Shown in pieces: positions 22,203 to 34,211 of a stretch of DNA of 64,000 bases. The position numbers and the translations under genes are program-made. The notes beneath the pieces are model-generated. The model did not search any database, was not told where the DNA came from, and saw only the letters and a list, made by a program, of their open reading frames with translations. Within the stretch, counting starts at the first letter, position 1; each line of letters begins with the position of its first letter. Source of the DNA: Ianthella basta (Eukaryota > Porifera > Demospongiae > Verongiida > Ianthellidae). Location: contig OZ025876.1 of assembly GCA_964019415.1 (NCBI GenBank), positions 1 to 64,000 on the forward strand, read 5' to 3'.

Positions 22203-23432
22203 TCAAGAGAGAGTTGGCTTCCTTCCAAAGTAAGCCATTCCCACAAGACAAAACACGGACATGGCAACAACAGAATAGTTCAGAAGGAAGTTCGAGGAGC
22301 GCTCTAGCAGCGGCCATCTTGCAATGTCACGAGCTAGCCCCGTCTGCAACATGAGTCCACAGGTCAGCGCTGCTGCTGACACGCAGTACTGCAGCAGCAC
22401 CACGCCCAGGTAGCCTGAGACAGACTGCACCGCCTGCATTGCGGCATCCACTTCCTGAGCAGTGCCTCGCTTGTGAGCAGGTCGTGGCAGACGGCTGAGG
22501 GTGGTGTTCAGGTAGGACTGCGTGTGAGCTGCTGCCAGCAATGCCCGCATGACCAGATGCACTGTCAGCAGAGCACTCTGCAGCAGCTGCACATACCGCG
22601 GGTCTGCCGGCACCTGTAGCAGTTCCTGCAACACATAGCGGACAACCGGACGGACCTGCAGCAATGCAGCCAAGAGGAGCGAGGACATGTGTAGGTAGCA
22701 CATCAACATCTGTTTGACGCTCCCCTCTTGCACAGCCTGGCAGTGCTGCTGGGCCAAGCGGAAGGAAGGGAAGACAAGGACACTCCCCAGCACTCCGGCC
22801 ACCAGGGAGAGGATGACATGCACTATGACACCCAGTGCTCTTGGAGATATGTAGTCAGAAGTGTAGTGGTGCAGGGCGAGGATGCCCTGCGGCAGTCCAT
22901 GGGCCATGTCATCCCCACCCAAGCTGAGGACACACACACTGCACACAAAACCGCCCACTGCACACGCTACACAGATCTCTCCTTCACTTTTCACTGTTGG
23001 TTGAAAAAAGAGCGCTGTGATGGAAAGCGCTGCTTTTGAGCAGTATGCGGCCAGCACAGCCACCCACAGCAGAGCAAGGTTAGCTTCACCAGCAATCGTC
23101 CATGGCATCACCAAACTCAAGAACCACGTACATGCAAACACGAACACAGTGGCACACATCAAGTCCAAAAGAATACAGAATTCGGTATGAAACGGAAGCG
23201 AATAGCAGTCATCTTTCGTGAGATGTCTCAAACCCAAGAATATCTTCGACCCTCCTTTTTTCTTTTTCTTCCTCGTTCCAGAGTCTTGCTCTACTTCTTC
23301 ACGCTCTTCAGCCACAAAGTAAACCACAATACGTCTCTCCAGATATTGAGACAGAGAGAAAGTTGGTCCAAGCTTCCTCCATACAACACATACGATAACA
23401 CTCAACGCAACGTGAACACCAAGGACCGCCAT
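22203..23432 (-). CDS. TMEM161: Transmembrane protein 161 (TMEM161) homologue
   Basis: A single uninterrupted frame of 409 residues with about eight hydrophobic membrane segments. Family landmarks are the N-terminal membrane anchor followed by a charged basic loop (GTRKKKKKGG), LLWVAVLAAYCSKAALSITA, and FPSFRLAQQHCQAV, which aligns with the TMEM161 FPGLRLAQMHLDAL segment. Vertebrate TMEM161A/B are of similar topology, somewhat longer (about 480 residues), and linked to cardiac rhythm and oxidative-stress tolerance; the molecular activity is unknown. The gene is intronless here, unlike most neighbours. Its start is only 80 bases from the divergent PIERCE2 start. Confidence 0.8.
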   Translation of the reverse strand: MAVLGVHVALSVIVCVVWRKLGPTFSLSQYLERRIVVYFVAEEREEVEQDSGTRKKKKKGGSKIFLGLRHLTKDDCYSLPFHTEFCILLDLMCATVFVFACTWFLSLVMPWTIAGEANLALLWVAVLAAYCSKAALSITALFFQPTVKSEGEICVACAVGGFVCSVCVLSLGGDDMAHGLPQGILALHHYTSDYISPRALGVIVHVILSLVAGVLGSVLVFPSFRLAQQHCQAVQEGSVKQMLMCYLHMSSLLLAALLQVRPVVRYVLQELLQVPADPRYVQLLQSALLTVHLVMRALLAAAHTQSYLNTTLSRLPRPAHKRGTAQEVDAAMQAVQSVSGYLGVVLLQYCVSAAALTCGLMLQTGLARDIARWPLLERSSNFLLNYSVVAMSVFCLVGMAYFGRKPTLS

Positions 23433-23512
23433 TTTAGTGAGCAGCCATTTTCATTCTTCCGCCATATTAGACCAGGTCTACAGTATCCTAGCAACAGATT
23501 TGTCGGCACAAA
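23433..23512. promoter_or_regulatory. 80-bp bidirectional promoter with X-box-like site
   Basis: The gap between the divergent TMEM161 and PIERCE2 start codons. It holds GTATCCTAGCAAC at 23483-23495, resembling an RFX X-box with one base missing from the spacer, and GCCATTTT/AAAATGGCGG words at both ends that fit YY1-type start-site motifs. No TATA box is evident. Confidence 0.5.
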
Positions 23513-24359
23513 ATGGCGGAAGATAGTAAAGATCAGTTTACATTCGGTACGTTCGTGCGCACCCACTTCTACTACTCTTAATGGTGTTATTTTATTAACT
23601 CTAACCTTGATGATAATGGTTAACCAACGAATGGGAGTACCACCATTACATCGGCTGCTTACGAATAAGTAGGAACCCCAAATGTTACCCTGGCCTGGCG
23701 TGCTATTTAACTACTAATACCTGTGGCGCTATCTGAGTATCCAACGACTGTTACGGCTCAGTTAATGGGCTACTGTTTGTCTAATGCCACAAGTGATGGA
23801 TGACAATGTGTTTTAAATTCTGTCACAGGTATGTATTGTGTAATTCACACGAGTCTGCACTTCTGCAGGTGACACCTGTGTGAACCCGGGCAACCCGCTA
23901 TTCTCCTGTGACAGGAAGTCTTCAGAGGCAGCGGCAGATGTTGTACCACAGCCCCAGACAAAGGAGATCTGGAGCAAGGAGCAGCACCCGATGTACACCA
24001 CCAGTTCAAGTAGTTATGGGTGTGTTTGGCTCAGCCAGTGACTATGGACTGAGCTTCAGTCACTGATGTGACATGTCCTGGATAGTTGCATGTGAACGAG
24101 GATGGGTGGGTTGGCAGACTTGTGGATAGATTTGTGATAGTGGCCACTCACAGCCCCTTTCTCCCTCAGGTGCAGTGCAGAGTTGTACACACCTGTCCCC
24201 CCACCTCCCCCCCCTCCCCCCAGGGCCATGTCTCCAGTGGTAGCTAATGTTCCCCACAGCTTCCATGGGCAGTCACAGGGCTTCTCAGAGCACCTCCAGA
24301 GTTCCGGCATGTACAGGAACCACTCACTCAACACAGCCAAAGACAAGTCTTACTTATGA
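23513..24359 (+). CDS. PIERCE2: PIERCE2-like ciliary microtubule inner protein
   Basis: Three exons, 23513-23546, 23869-24019 and 24170-24359, join in frame to 124 residues. The N-terminal exon gives MAEDSKDQFTF. Exon 2 holds CVNPGNPLFSC, a hallmark of PIERCE2 (C15orf65), followed by MYTTSSSSYG. Exon 3 holds a poly-proline stretch and GMYRNHSLNTAKD, matching the family's GFYQNNTLNTA motif. PIERCE1/2 are microtubule inner proteins that bind the ciliary doublet and anchor outer dynein arms in motile cilia. Proline expansion at the start of exon 3 is unlike vertebrates. The stop lies 20 bases from the stop of PSMA5 on the opposite strand. Confidence 0.85.
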
Positions 24360-24379
24360 TCAGATATCATTGATGTGTG

Positions 24380-24693
24380 TTACTTTTTTATTTGGGCTAT
24401 GATCTCCTCGAGCCTCTCCTTGCTGTACACAGTGAAGCGCTTTTCCTCCTGTGTGCCTTCACTCCGCACGCTGGCCACCTGCAGCAGGATGGGCACAAGC
24501 AGCAGCTGCTCCCAGCACTGCACTAGTGTAGCTGCACACACCACACCACACTGCCTGCCACACTACTGAGTACCAACCTGAATGTTGACACTGGTCAATT
24601 TTTCCTCCATGATCTGCTTAAGGATGGTCAGGATGTGCACTTCAGCCTCAGCCAGTGTCATCTCCTGGAGATGGGGCAGTGCCTGCTCACATT

Positions 24694-24728
<35 letters not shown>

Positions 24729-25818
24729 CCTAAGCACTGCCTTGATGTAGCCCCAGACCAGGCCTTGGCTGCTGACCACCATTTTATTGCAGTCTCTGGG
24801 ATATTGCAGATGGTTTGGGAATGAGACCACGCCCCCTCTGTGTGGGACCCACCTTGCTGTACACTTCCTGTAGTGAGCTCTGTGCTCCCTCAGACCCGGA
24901 GCCTGCAGAAGCCACAGTGGAGGAGAGTTGGCGAGGTGCCGGGGAACAGCACCTGGCACCTGCTCACCTATTGCCTTAGCATGAAACTCTGTGAAGGTCC
25001 CTGTGGGGTCCAGGTGGAACAGGTGTGGGCCACTTTCATCCACCCCTGCCAGGAGGAGGGCTGCTCCAAATGGACGGCTCTGCAGCAGCAAGTGGGGAAG
25101 GCAAGAGCGATATCACTTGTGCAACGACAGTCCCACACAACCATTCCCACCATTCCATCCTCATCCTCATCATCATCTTCACTGAAGCGCAGGGCCAAAT
25201 TGCTCACAGACTGGGTCACACTCTCCACACTCATTGGCTCATTGTATGTGAACCAGTAGTTCTGTGTATGGAGTGACACTGCCAGTGAAGCCTGTACTGA
25301 GCTCCATCCACTCCAGTAGACCCCACTTACCTGTGCCTCTACGCGGGCCTTTTCCACCATAGTCCGCGAGTCTGCAATCAGCCCACTCATTGCACAACCT
25401 AGTACAGCACACATGGAGGGACACAATCCAGTTCTGCTATGTCCCGTTCACTGCCCAAACGACCCCCACCACACAGCCAGCACAACTGGCCTGCCATCCA
25501 TACCACGCACCAATGTGGCTGTCGACCTCCATGATCTTGAATATGCTGTCAGGCTCCATCAGTGTGGAGGTGACTCGCTTCTCCACGGCCAGGACGACGC
25601 CCTCGCGTGTACAGATGCCCACTGCCGTGCTGCCCAACTTGATCGCCTCAATGGCGTACTCCACCTGGAACAGTCGTCCCTCCGGGGAGAACATGTTAAC
25701 CCCCCTGCAATGCACACAACACCCAGAGCCACGCATTACCACAGGTACACACGCAGGAGTACGCTGCGTAGACATCTGCATGCACGCACCGGTCATACTC
25801 GCTTCTGGTCATGAACAT
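24380..25818 (-). CDS. PSMA5: Proteasome subunit alpha type 5
   Basis: Eight exons on the minus strand, starting at 25818 ([11 protein letters not shown]) and ending with TAA at 24380. Exon edges include 25790-25818, 25511-25704, 25331-25398, 25151-25261 and 24968-25079, with three more to the 3' end. Signatures: [20 protein letters not shown] (alpha-subunit N-terminal activation motif), [37 protein letters not shown], and [15 protein letters not shown]. Alpha-5 is a non-catalytic ring subunit of the 20S proteasome, so the catalytic threonine is absent as expected. The acidic [12 protein letters not shown] loop precedes the SRPFG exon. A (CA)n microsatellite lies in the intron at 24692-24726. 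Confidence 0.95.
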
Positions 25819-26117
25819 CTTGCACTGCTGAGTGTAGTAAAATGGCGACTAGGGTACTATTGCGCAACTCCTTCTACACGCTCATAATTTACTTGCAACA
25901 CTAAATATCTACGCAGAATATGTCCACCACAAGCTACACACACACACCACTTTGTGGCATTCAAGATGGTAAAATTCACACAAATAACCATGGTGTTGAG
26001 TCAATTGGTCTAGATTTATGGGCTAGTTTGATTAGTGTACTGTGTATTCTCTGCTACATGCACAACATAGGCAATGGTACAATGGGTGCTGATGATGTGG
26101 CGACCTCATGAGCGCTG

Positions 26118-26696
26118 TCAAAGGAGGCTGCACCTCCCTTTCTTCTTCTTTTGCCGGGAGAGTGCTGCACGCGTGGCCGTCTCAAACACCTCACGCACCC
26201 CTTCCTTGGTCTTAGCAGAGCACTCAAGGAAGGCATAGGCACCGATCTTCTCAGCCATGGCTCGCCCCTCCTCAGTCTTGACGGGCTCCTGCTTGCTCTT
26301 GAGCAGCTCACGACGTGTGGCATCGTTGTTCCGGAGGTCCTTCTTGTTGCCCACCAGCACAATGGGCACACTCGGACAGAAGTGCCGTACCTCTGGAGTC
26401 CATTTCTCTGGGATGTTTTCCAGACTGTCAGGCGAGTCAATTGAATAGCACATCAGAATGACATCTGTGTCTGGGTACGATAGGGGGCGGAGTCGGTCAT
26501 AGTCTTCCTGTCCCGCTGTGTCCCACAACGCTAGTTCCACGTTCTTCCCATCCACCTCAATGTCAGCCACATAGTTCTCAAACACGGTTGGCACATACAC
26601 TTCAGGGAACTGGTCCTTCGAGAATACAATCAGAAGACAGGTCTTTCCACAGGCACCATCTCCAACAATCACCAACTTCTTGCGCACATTGGCCAT
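26118..26696 (-). CDS. RHOA: RhoA-like small GTPase
   Basis: An intronless coding frame of 192 residues. All GTPase motifs are intact: P-loop GDGACGKT (residues 12-19), switch [16 protein letters not shown], switch [15 protein letters not shown] (base specificity) and ECSAK. The Rho insert helix is present ([15 protein letters not shown]). The protein ends in a polybasic tail and CSLL, a CAAX box whose final leucine predicts geranylgeranylation. It is a regulator of actin contractility and adhesion. A splice acceptor (TTCTGCAG) just 5' of the ATG suggests an intron in the 5' untranslated region. It lies head-to-head with a second Rho gene at 27583. Confidence 0.95.
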   Translation of the reverse strand: MANVRKKLVIVGDGACGKTCLLIVFSKDQFPEVYVPTVFENYVADIEVDGKNVELALWDTAGQEDYDRLRPLSYPDTDVILMCYSIDSPDSLENIPEKWTPEVRHFCPSVPIVLVGNKKDLRNNDATRRELLKSKQEPVKTEEGRAMAEKIGAYAFLECSAKTKEGVREVFETATRAALSRQKKKKGRCSLL

Positions 26697-27582
26697 CTCT
26701 CAGTTCTGCAGAAGAAGAGGGGGAGAGAGCGGGGGCAGCATTCCGCTTCGGTTGCCTTGACTGGAGGCATGCAGAGCACGAATGCCGAACATACCAAAAT
26801 GGCCGCGCGCGCGAGCCGTTCCCAGGACTATTGCAACAGAATAAATGACACCTTCTCCCCAGGAACTTTATGCACACAGCCAACAAGCACTGACAGACAC
26901 GACCACGATACGAACGATCATGCAAACGGACCGCATTGAGAGAGGGGGGCCCTTCCAGTCAGCCACACAACCAACACAAGACCCACACCCACGCGGGCTA
27001 ACTAGTTTATCTACAACGGAACACCCAAACGTATTGTATTTGACGATCAGACACGGCAGTTCTTCATCGCGCCCCGCAAGGGGTTCAGCCAGTGCACGGG
27101 ACGCCATGTACGGGGGGAAGGGCACCTGCGGCCGGACGATAGCATCCAGCCATCAGCAAAGACAACACTGCGCACCAGATGCAGTGAGGAAGTGCTGGAA
27201 GGACGGGGCAGTAGACTCACCTCTCCTTGGGTAGTGTACTTGCGTCAACGGGGGTTCGTGGTTCACCTCTCGCAAACGATCGTCTGAAGCCTGCAGTCGT
27301 CCACAATAAATACCGCGGAGTTTCGGATACTATTGTACATTGTTACCAATTTTGGTGATGCTATTTATAGATTTTGCTACTATATTTAGATTTATTCTAA
27401 AAATAGAACAAGCAGTATAACTCCGTCCCGCCACTTGTGCTGTCCGTATTATTCCACCCGTCCTGACTCAGGGAACAAGGTACGTTTGGCGAATATCTAC
27501 TGATCCGCCTTTCGAGGCACAGTCCGTTGCTGTGTGGTGTTTCACATGCACGTGGTCTGCCTCCTCCTCCCCTCTCAGGTCC
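26697..27582. promoter_or_regulatory. Shared upstream region of two divergent Rho genes
   Basis: About 890 bases between the two divergent start codons. It should hold both promoters and 5' untranslated exons: an acceptor-like pyrimidine run plus CAG lies at 27561-27578 just before the + strand ATG, and a similar acceptor lies just before the - strand ATG. GC-rich in the centre, AT-rich at 27310-27420. No other gene seen. Confidence 0.5.
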
Positions 27583-28149
27583 ATGGCCGGGGCGATACGG
27601 AAGAAGCTTGTGATCGTAGGGGACGGGGCGTGCGGGAAGACGTGTCTACTCTTTGTGTTTACTAAGGATGAGTTTCCAGACAAGTACGTACCGACTGTGT
27701 TTGAGAACTATGTGTCCGACATTGAGGTGGACGGGAAGAACGTGGAACTAGCGTTGTGGGACACAGCGGGGCAGGAGGATTATGACAGACTCCGCCCCCT
27801 ATCGTACCCTGACACAGACGTCATATTGATGTGTTTCTCTGTCGATTCACCTGACAGTCTGGAGAACATCAGTGTCAAGTGGACGCCAGAAGTACAGCAC
27901 TTTTGCCCTAATGTGCCTTATGTCCTCATTGCCACTAAGCGTGATCTGCGGCTAGAATTAATGGGCAAAGAGGGTGTGTGCCTGATTCGCCCTGACCAAG
28001 GCAAGCAAGTGGCAGAGAAGATTGGAGCATTTGCCTACCTTGAGTGCTCCGCCAAGACTCGAGATGGTGTGCGGGAGGTGTTTGAGACGGCAACGCGTGC
28101 AGCACTTTCAAATCGACAGAAGAGAAGATTTAAATGTCCATTGTTTTAA
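27583..28149 (+). CDS. Second Rho-family GTPase with CPLF terminus
   Basis: An intronless frame of 188 residues, chosen to start at [21 protein letters not shown]-loop, switch I ([15 protein letters not shown]), [16 protein letters not shown] and ECSAK are Rho-like. The base-specificity motif is TKRDL, and the insert region ([20 protein letters not shown]) differs strongly from RhoA and is shorter. The C-terminus is RRFKCPLF, a CAAX box ending in phenylalanine instead of leucine, so lipidation may differ. The first 110 residues are close to the divergent RhoA-like neighbour, so the pair probably arose by inverted duplication followed by divergence. Closest class is Rho; a specific orthologue is not claimed. 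Confidence 0.9.
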   Translation: MAGAIRKKLVIVGDGACGKTCLLFVFTKDEFPDKYVPTVFENYVSDIEVDGKNVELALWDTAGQEDYDRLRPLSYPDTDVILMCFSVDSPDSLENISVKWTPEVQHFCPNVPYVLIATKRDLRLELMGKEGVCLIRPDQGKQVAEKIGAFAYLECSAKTRDGVREVFETATRAALSNRQKRRFKCPLF

Positions 28150-28472
28150 CTATAGATTGCACGCTCCGCACTGTGTGGCAGGAGACCTAATAACAAGCAC
28201 TGAGGTGTGTGTGTGTGTGTGTGTGTGCAACATGTCCAGTCACGCAATGCCATGTATTAACTACCAAGATGTAGATGTAAATTTTGTACACTCACTTTGG
28301 TTCTAATATTCCAAGAAATTCTTTCAAAGTAACTTAGTTTCAAAATAATTGCCCACGCAATGCTGCCGCAGTGACATTATTAAATGCACAATATACACAT
28401 ATACGTGCGGTACACGTTAGAGCTGTCACTGAGTGAGCCAGTTACTATATAGGCTGTGTGTCAACTTGACCG

Positions 28473-30920
28473 CTATGTCCTCAGCCAGAACATGCCAGAG
28501 CAGAGTCTGTTGTAGTCAGGGAGCTGCTCCACTGGACCTGCAGGGGAGGGGAGGGTGTGGCAGAAGAGACGTAGAATTGTGTGTGAAGGAGTATGAGCTT
28601 TGTGTGCCAACTTGTGGGTGGTGACGTGGCAGGGGCTCACCTATGCCCACAACTGCAGGGCACTTGTCATAGAGGTAACGGGTGGCCACCTCACGGACAG
28701 TGGAGGCGTCAATTTGCTGTGGGGTGAGGGCAGGTCTTGGGCACTGTCCTACAACCAGCCAAGACACAAGCACCTACCTCTATCCTGTAGTCCAGCTCTG
28801 GCAGAGGGATGCGACGGCCATAGGTCACCATTTGTCGACCAATGTCTTCACACACAGGGGTAGACCCTGCAATAGAAAAGGGCGGGGCTATCAGTGTACA
28901 GCGGCAACACACACATGCGCTAATCACACACCATCCAACTGCATGAGGAGGCCAGCCTTGAAGACGTTTTTTGCCCTCTCCACCTCACTGTCAGTGACGC
29001 TGGTGCACATGCGCATCCTACAAATGCACCAAGGTAGGTTGTGTGTTGTACATTGCATATGGAGGGGAGGGGCTGCAGACTTACCATTCATTTTGCACAT
29101 TGAAGATCAGGTCATCTATGTTCATTGGCTCAGTGACTAGATAAATACCCCTGGGGGGAGGGGAGGGGGAGGCTGGATACGCTGCACACACACACAATGG
29201 GCCTTGGGCACACCCACCATAGCCCAGTGTCCGTATAGCAAGTGTTAAAAGACATGAAGCTGTGGGCGAGGTTCCCCTGGGCCACATTCTGCAGGAGGAG
29301 GAGCAGGAGGATGAGGGGCGAGCAACCACCCGCTAGCAGGAGTCGAGGGCAGGGCCACCTCACCTGTGCGAGCTTGCTGGCCAACATGGGCCGCTGCCCG
29401 TAGGACCGGTCCCAGGCCCCAACCAGCTACACACAAGGGAGCAGAGCTGGCACACACCAGGTAGCAGGTCATGTGACAATCATGTGACTCACAGTGCTGA
29501 TCACCATCAGTGGAAAGTAGTCCGGGTGTGTCCACCCCACTCCCTCCACTGCAATGGCAATGTGGGCAAACGGCATGTTGTCATCACGGACACGCATCTG
29601 GGGGAGGGGCACAATGGAGGGGGGAGGGGCACATTCATATCAACACCCAGTGCAAAAGCATGCCAAGTCTGTGCTCACCTCACTGCCTGTGAACCGGCAG
29701 GGACTGAGAGACGGAAGGTCCAGGTTGGTTGGGAGGGAGGAAAAGTGCTTCTCCGCTAGTTTCACTACCTCGTCGTGGTCAACTCCTAGAGGGGGGGGGG
29801 GGGGGGGAGGGGGGGGGCTTAGCATGACATACTGGGTACATGTATGTGTGATGTGGAAAACACACCACCAGCTGCAGCCAGGGTGAGCCGGGGCGCGGAG
29901 TAGTGAGTGTCAATGTACTCCTTCAGGTCCTTCCGGCTGATCTTCCTGAAGGGGAGCAAGAGTGTGCATGCCACACCACACAACAGAGGGGAGTAGAGGA
30001 GACTCACTGGATGTTTTCCGTTGGCCCAAGGATGGTCATGCCGAGGGGTGTGTGCTGGTAGGCAATGGTGTGCAGGTGGTCAAAGATGACCTCCTCCACC
30101 TGTGTGTCCACCTCCTGCATCTCACGCAATATCACGCTGCGCTCTCGCTCAATCTCACGCTCGCCCAGTGTTGAGTGCTGGATGATGTCAGCAAGGATGT
30201 CCACAGCTGTGTGTGTTGTGGGGCGAAGGGAAGGAGTGCTCCACTGACAGGGACCAGTTCGCTGACTAGCACACTCTAACACACACACACATCACTGCAG
30301 GAGACCGACCTTGCGGGATGTCTCGCGTCAGCGACTTTGCATAGTATGCAGTGAGCTCCCTTGAGGTGTACGCATTGAGGTGTGCCCCCATGTTCTCCAC
30401 CTCCAGCTCCAGCTGGCTCTGGGTGCGACGGGGGGTGCCCTTAAAGATCATGTGCTCCAAGAAGTGGGCCACACCGTTGTTCTCGGGGGTCTCAAAGCGA
30501 CTGCCGGCATCAATCCACAGACCAATCTGCATAGGGCGGGAAAGAACGGGAAACACTGAAACACACTGACGGGCAGGGAGAATGCACTAACACCCAATGC
30601 ATCGCTGGATGGATGCGCAATGACACTACTTAACAAACGCCCAGTGGCGACTGACAGTGCATGTTCGTAGTCCAGAGTTCTCCGTGGCCACCCTCAGCCC
30701 GTTTCCGAGCACAGTCACTCGCGTTTCAGGCACGTTGCGCAGGGACTCCTGGAAAGATAGTGCCGCCGACGCTGTCTGCCTGCTTCCCCTCGCCCACTGA
30801 AAGGAAAACAACACAACAACAGATCTTTATCAATCTCTTCCAATTCCCACCCGCTGGTGAGAGTCGTACCGTCATGCGGGAGGCTATCCTTCCCGCCCTG
30901 CCAAGTAACTTTGACGCCAT
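28473..30920 (-). CDS. PMPCB: Mitochondrial processing peptidase beta subunit
   Basis: About 12 exons from 30920 ([17 protein letters not shown], a basic mitochondrial targeting sequence) to TAG at 28473. The M16 zinc-binding motif is intact as HFLEH in the exon at 30310-30530 ([16 protein letters not shown]), with downstream acidic residues in the [18 protein letters not shown] segment. Other landmarks are [57 protein letters not shown] and the final [14 protein letters not shown]. The enzyme, paired with PMPCA, removes presequences from imported matrix proteins; retention of HxxEH indicates the catalytic beta subunit and not a complex III core protein. A poly-C tract precedes one acceptor (29791-29818). 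Confidence 0.93.
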
Positions 30921-33243
30921 TTTCACAGACCAGTGCGCACGTGACCTATGTCGTGCAAATGAGGGGGCAGGTATTTTCAGGAATGGAAAAAATATCAGCA
31001 TTAGCTACAGCAGTTAGTGCCAACATGCCAGACTCTTCACAGCGATCCCTGGCTAGCGGTGGACTCCAGAGACAGCCAGTAATGGCAAGTGATAGTCACA
31101 CGCCAGCCACATAATCAGGTGACTGGTGCCGGCTGCTATTTGCTAGCACCAATAAAAGAAAATAAATTAATTTAATGTTATTGAACCATTGAGCTGCTAC
31201 CAGTGCCCCTTACCCCTAGCCCGACCAGCTGAGATGGGATGCTCAATGGCCATCAGTCTTTGGGTCACATTGTGAGTGCAGAGCTAGCTGGAACTGAATT
31301 CACTCCAACCATCCACCAAAGCTGCTGGGGTCACTTGCTTACCCAGTTAAAAATGAAGAAATGCCTCCATCACAGTACAGGTGCATCAAGCAATGACAGC
31401 TTCACTGAGAATACCAGTAACCTTGTCAAAAGACATACTCAAACAAACCATATTAAATGGAGCACAGATGGGGGGAGAAGGGGGGGGGGTCCCGCAACTG
31501 AACACAGGACTATCACAGAGACACACCTGCATACATACATGTGCAGGAGAGACTGGTACTTCACACAGCACCGCTATGTATGCCAAGCAGGCAGACTGGA
31601 TCTGGTCTTGTTGGTGGTGGCAAAAAGAGTATTCGACCAGTCATTGCACTTAGTGCATACATGGAAGTGGCCGCTCTGGCTACATGGAAGTAGCCACTCT
31701 GGCGACAAGAGACATAATATGCCTCAACGACTGCAGCCTGATCACTCTTCTCGACCACACTTTGTGCATAATTGAATTCTTGCAATTGTGTATGCATGGA
31801 AGTGTCCACTGTGTGGAGGAGGGGAGGGGAAGACAGCAAAGAGAGGAGTGTGGGCAGCTGGGATGAAGGGGCTGGGTAGTGAAATGGGAGAGTAGAAACA
31901 GAAAATGGCACGTTGCTACAGTCAGTACGGCAGTTCAATAAAATGATTACTTTCTGCAAAACAGAGCAAGTCTCTCAGAGACGCCATTGGCCATGTGTGA
32001 TGTGATGTCCATTGGGAAATGTTTGTTCCAGAGGGAATGAGACGATCACAAAGGCCACTCACCCATTCTGATGGATGCTTTCATTTGGGTCCACTAAATC
32101 ACCACCTGCATTTCCTCACAGGATTAGAATCTGAACCAATTATCCACTGCTCTGGTGATGTCATCAAAGGTTCTAATTTGTGCATTGCAATGGTAATACC
32201 ATGCAAGGGCCAGCATCATTTGGGCTACCACAAAGACACCATTGGTGTAGTGATACTGGACAGCCCCTTTGAGGGAAAGCCAACTGGTCAAGGCAAGAGT
32301 GAGCATGCGTGTGTGTGGGGGGCTAATATTATGCGTAATTACTCGGTGTCCTTTGAGTGTGGACAATTACAAAGGCTTAAGCCAGCCACACTAATACCAT
32401 GTATTGCAAAATTTTGCAACCAAAAAATTTTGCAAATTGCTTTCAAAATGGGGAGGCAAAAATTTGCAAGAAGAAAATTTTGTAAAAGAGCCTATGTTAA
32501 TGAGCCTAGATAAAAATATTTGCGACTGCATGCGCTCCATTCATGACAAACTTTATTGATTGCAAACATTTTTGCCATATTAGTTCATCTTGCAACCAAA
32601 ATTTGTCACATGACTGCTCATGAATATCATATCATTTATTACTGTGGTCCACAAATGGGATCACTATTATTATAATGATATTCATGGTTGGGATGCTCCT
32701 ACTGGAATGTGCATATATAGGAAATGCTGTTTTACCCCAAGGGGAAAACAGCTCAACTGTAAGTAAACTAGTGATGACACCTTTCAGTAAAATATGGTAA
32801 AACTGGCCATTTTTGTAGCATTGGAGTGACGTGAGGTGTGGTAGGAGTGACGTGAGGTGTGGTAGGAGTGACATGAGGTGTGGTAGGAGTGACATGAGGT
32901 GTGGTAGGTGACATTGCAATGAAAACAATCGTAATTTCTTAGCGGAGCAGTTGCCGCCATTGGCCAATGCTGCACCTGTTGCCGCATGTGACCGTGCTGC
33001 CCTCCATCTAAACTGCGCTGTCACTCATGCACTGACACCAACACAGTAAGTGGCAGTGGGCAACACACAACAGTCAGGAGACAACATGAACAAGATGCCT
33101 GTGCACTTGCGCATTAATACATAAAGTCATGTGTACATTATGTACAAAAGAGCAGTGCAGCCTGTGTACACTGCACTTTGAATAAATACCTACATAAGAT
33201 GTGATAAATGGATGATTAAAATGGCTTCAGGTGTCCAATTGGT
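30921..33243. other. Gene-poor stretch, no gene recognised
   Basis: About 2.3 kb between PMPCB and the first membrane-protein gene. Frames such as 31239-31775 (+) and 32019-32513 (+) show no family resemblance or exon structure. The part at 32400-32600 is AT-rich with repeated TTTTGCAA words. A short 21-bp repeat lies at 32818-32910. It may contain decayed transposon sequence, but no ends or target duplications were found. Confidence 0.5.
32818..32910. repeat. Short 21-bp tandem repeat
   Basis: Four copies of GGAGTGACGTGAGGTGTGGTA, exact except for one C/T change. Confidence 0.85.
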
Positions 33244-33789
33244 TCATAGGGTCAACAGTACATAGTCCTTTAGGGAGCAGTCCCTGTGGTAGAGGTGGAC
33301 CTCGCCCCTTTCATCTTGTCCAAGGTTCCCGTTGACAATGCAGAACACGTCTGCTGAGGAGTAGGACCCAAAACTTACTTCTCTGAGGAAGTATTGCATG
33401 GACACGTGGCTGGCGTCCACCGCCTGCAGAGGGTGGTACCAGCACTGCTCCGTGGTCAGCCTCAGTGAGTCATTCTGCAGGATGTACTGGGAGGGGAGGG
33501 GTGGGGGAGGGGGGTGAGGGGGAGTGCAGATTACTGGGGGACACATGTGCAGGCGTGGGGTGACACACATGTACTGGGAGGGGGAGGAGTATACATGGGG
33601 GAGGGGAGGGGGAAGTACAAGTGGAATCAATGAACCACACCACTGACACAGTCTGCCATGACCTATGCCACCAGACACACTTGCACACCAGCTACTGCCT
33701 TATAACACAGCAGTTGACCTGTGCTAATATTAAATCAGAAAACACTCAGAACAGCTGTATGTACATGCACACACGCACGCACGCACACA

Positions 33790-33821
<32 letters not shown>

Positions 33822-34152
33822 CGCACGCACACACACGCACACACACACACACACACACACACTACATTACATACTGATGGCTTCACAGGCCCCAGGTCCA
33901 ATCCACAGGTGGTGCTAGTGGCGTTCAGAGAACAGCTAAACCTCAACTCAGTGCAGTTGCCAAAGTCAATCACGTTCAGCTTCAGTGGCACCCCCTAAGA
34001 CAGGAGAGTCGACACATCACATCACATCACATCACATCACATCACCTAGGCTACTCTGGGGCTGGGGACTCACCGGTGGGCTGGAGGGAGCAGTCCGTGG
34101 GCTCAGTGACTGCTGCAGGGCCTCCACTGCCGAGCGCAGTTCTAGAAATTCC

Positions 34153-34211
<59 letters not shown>

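Noticed and set aside
32019-32513. Plus-strand frame of 164 residues in the gene-poor stretch
   Set aside because: No recognisable motif, AT-rich repeat-like end, and no exon signals.
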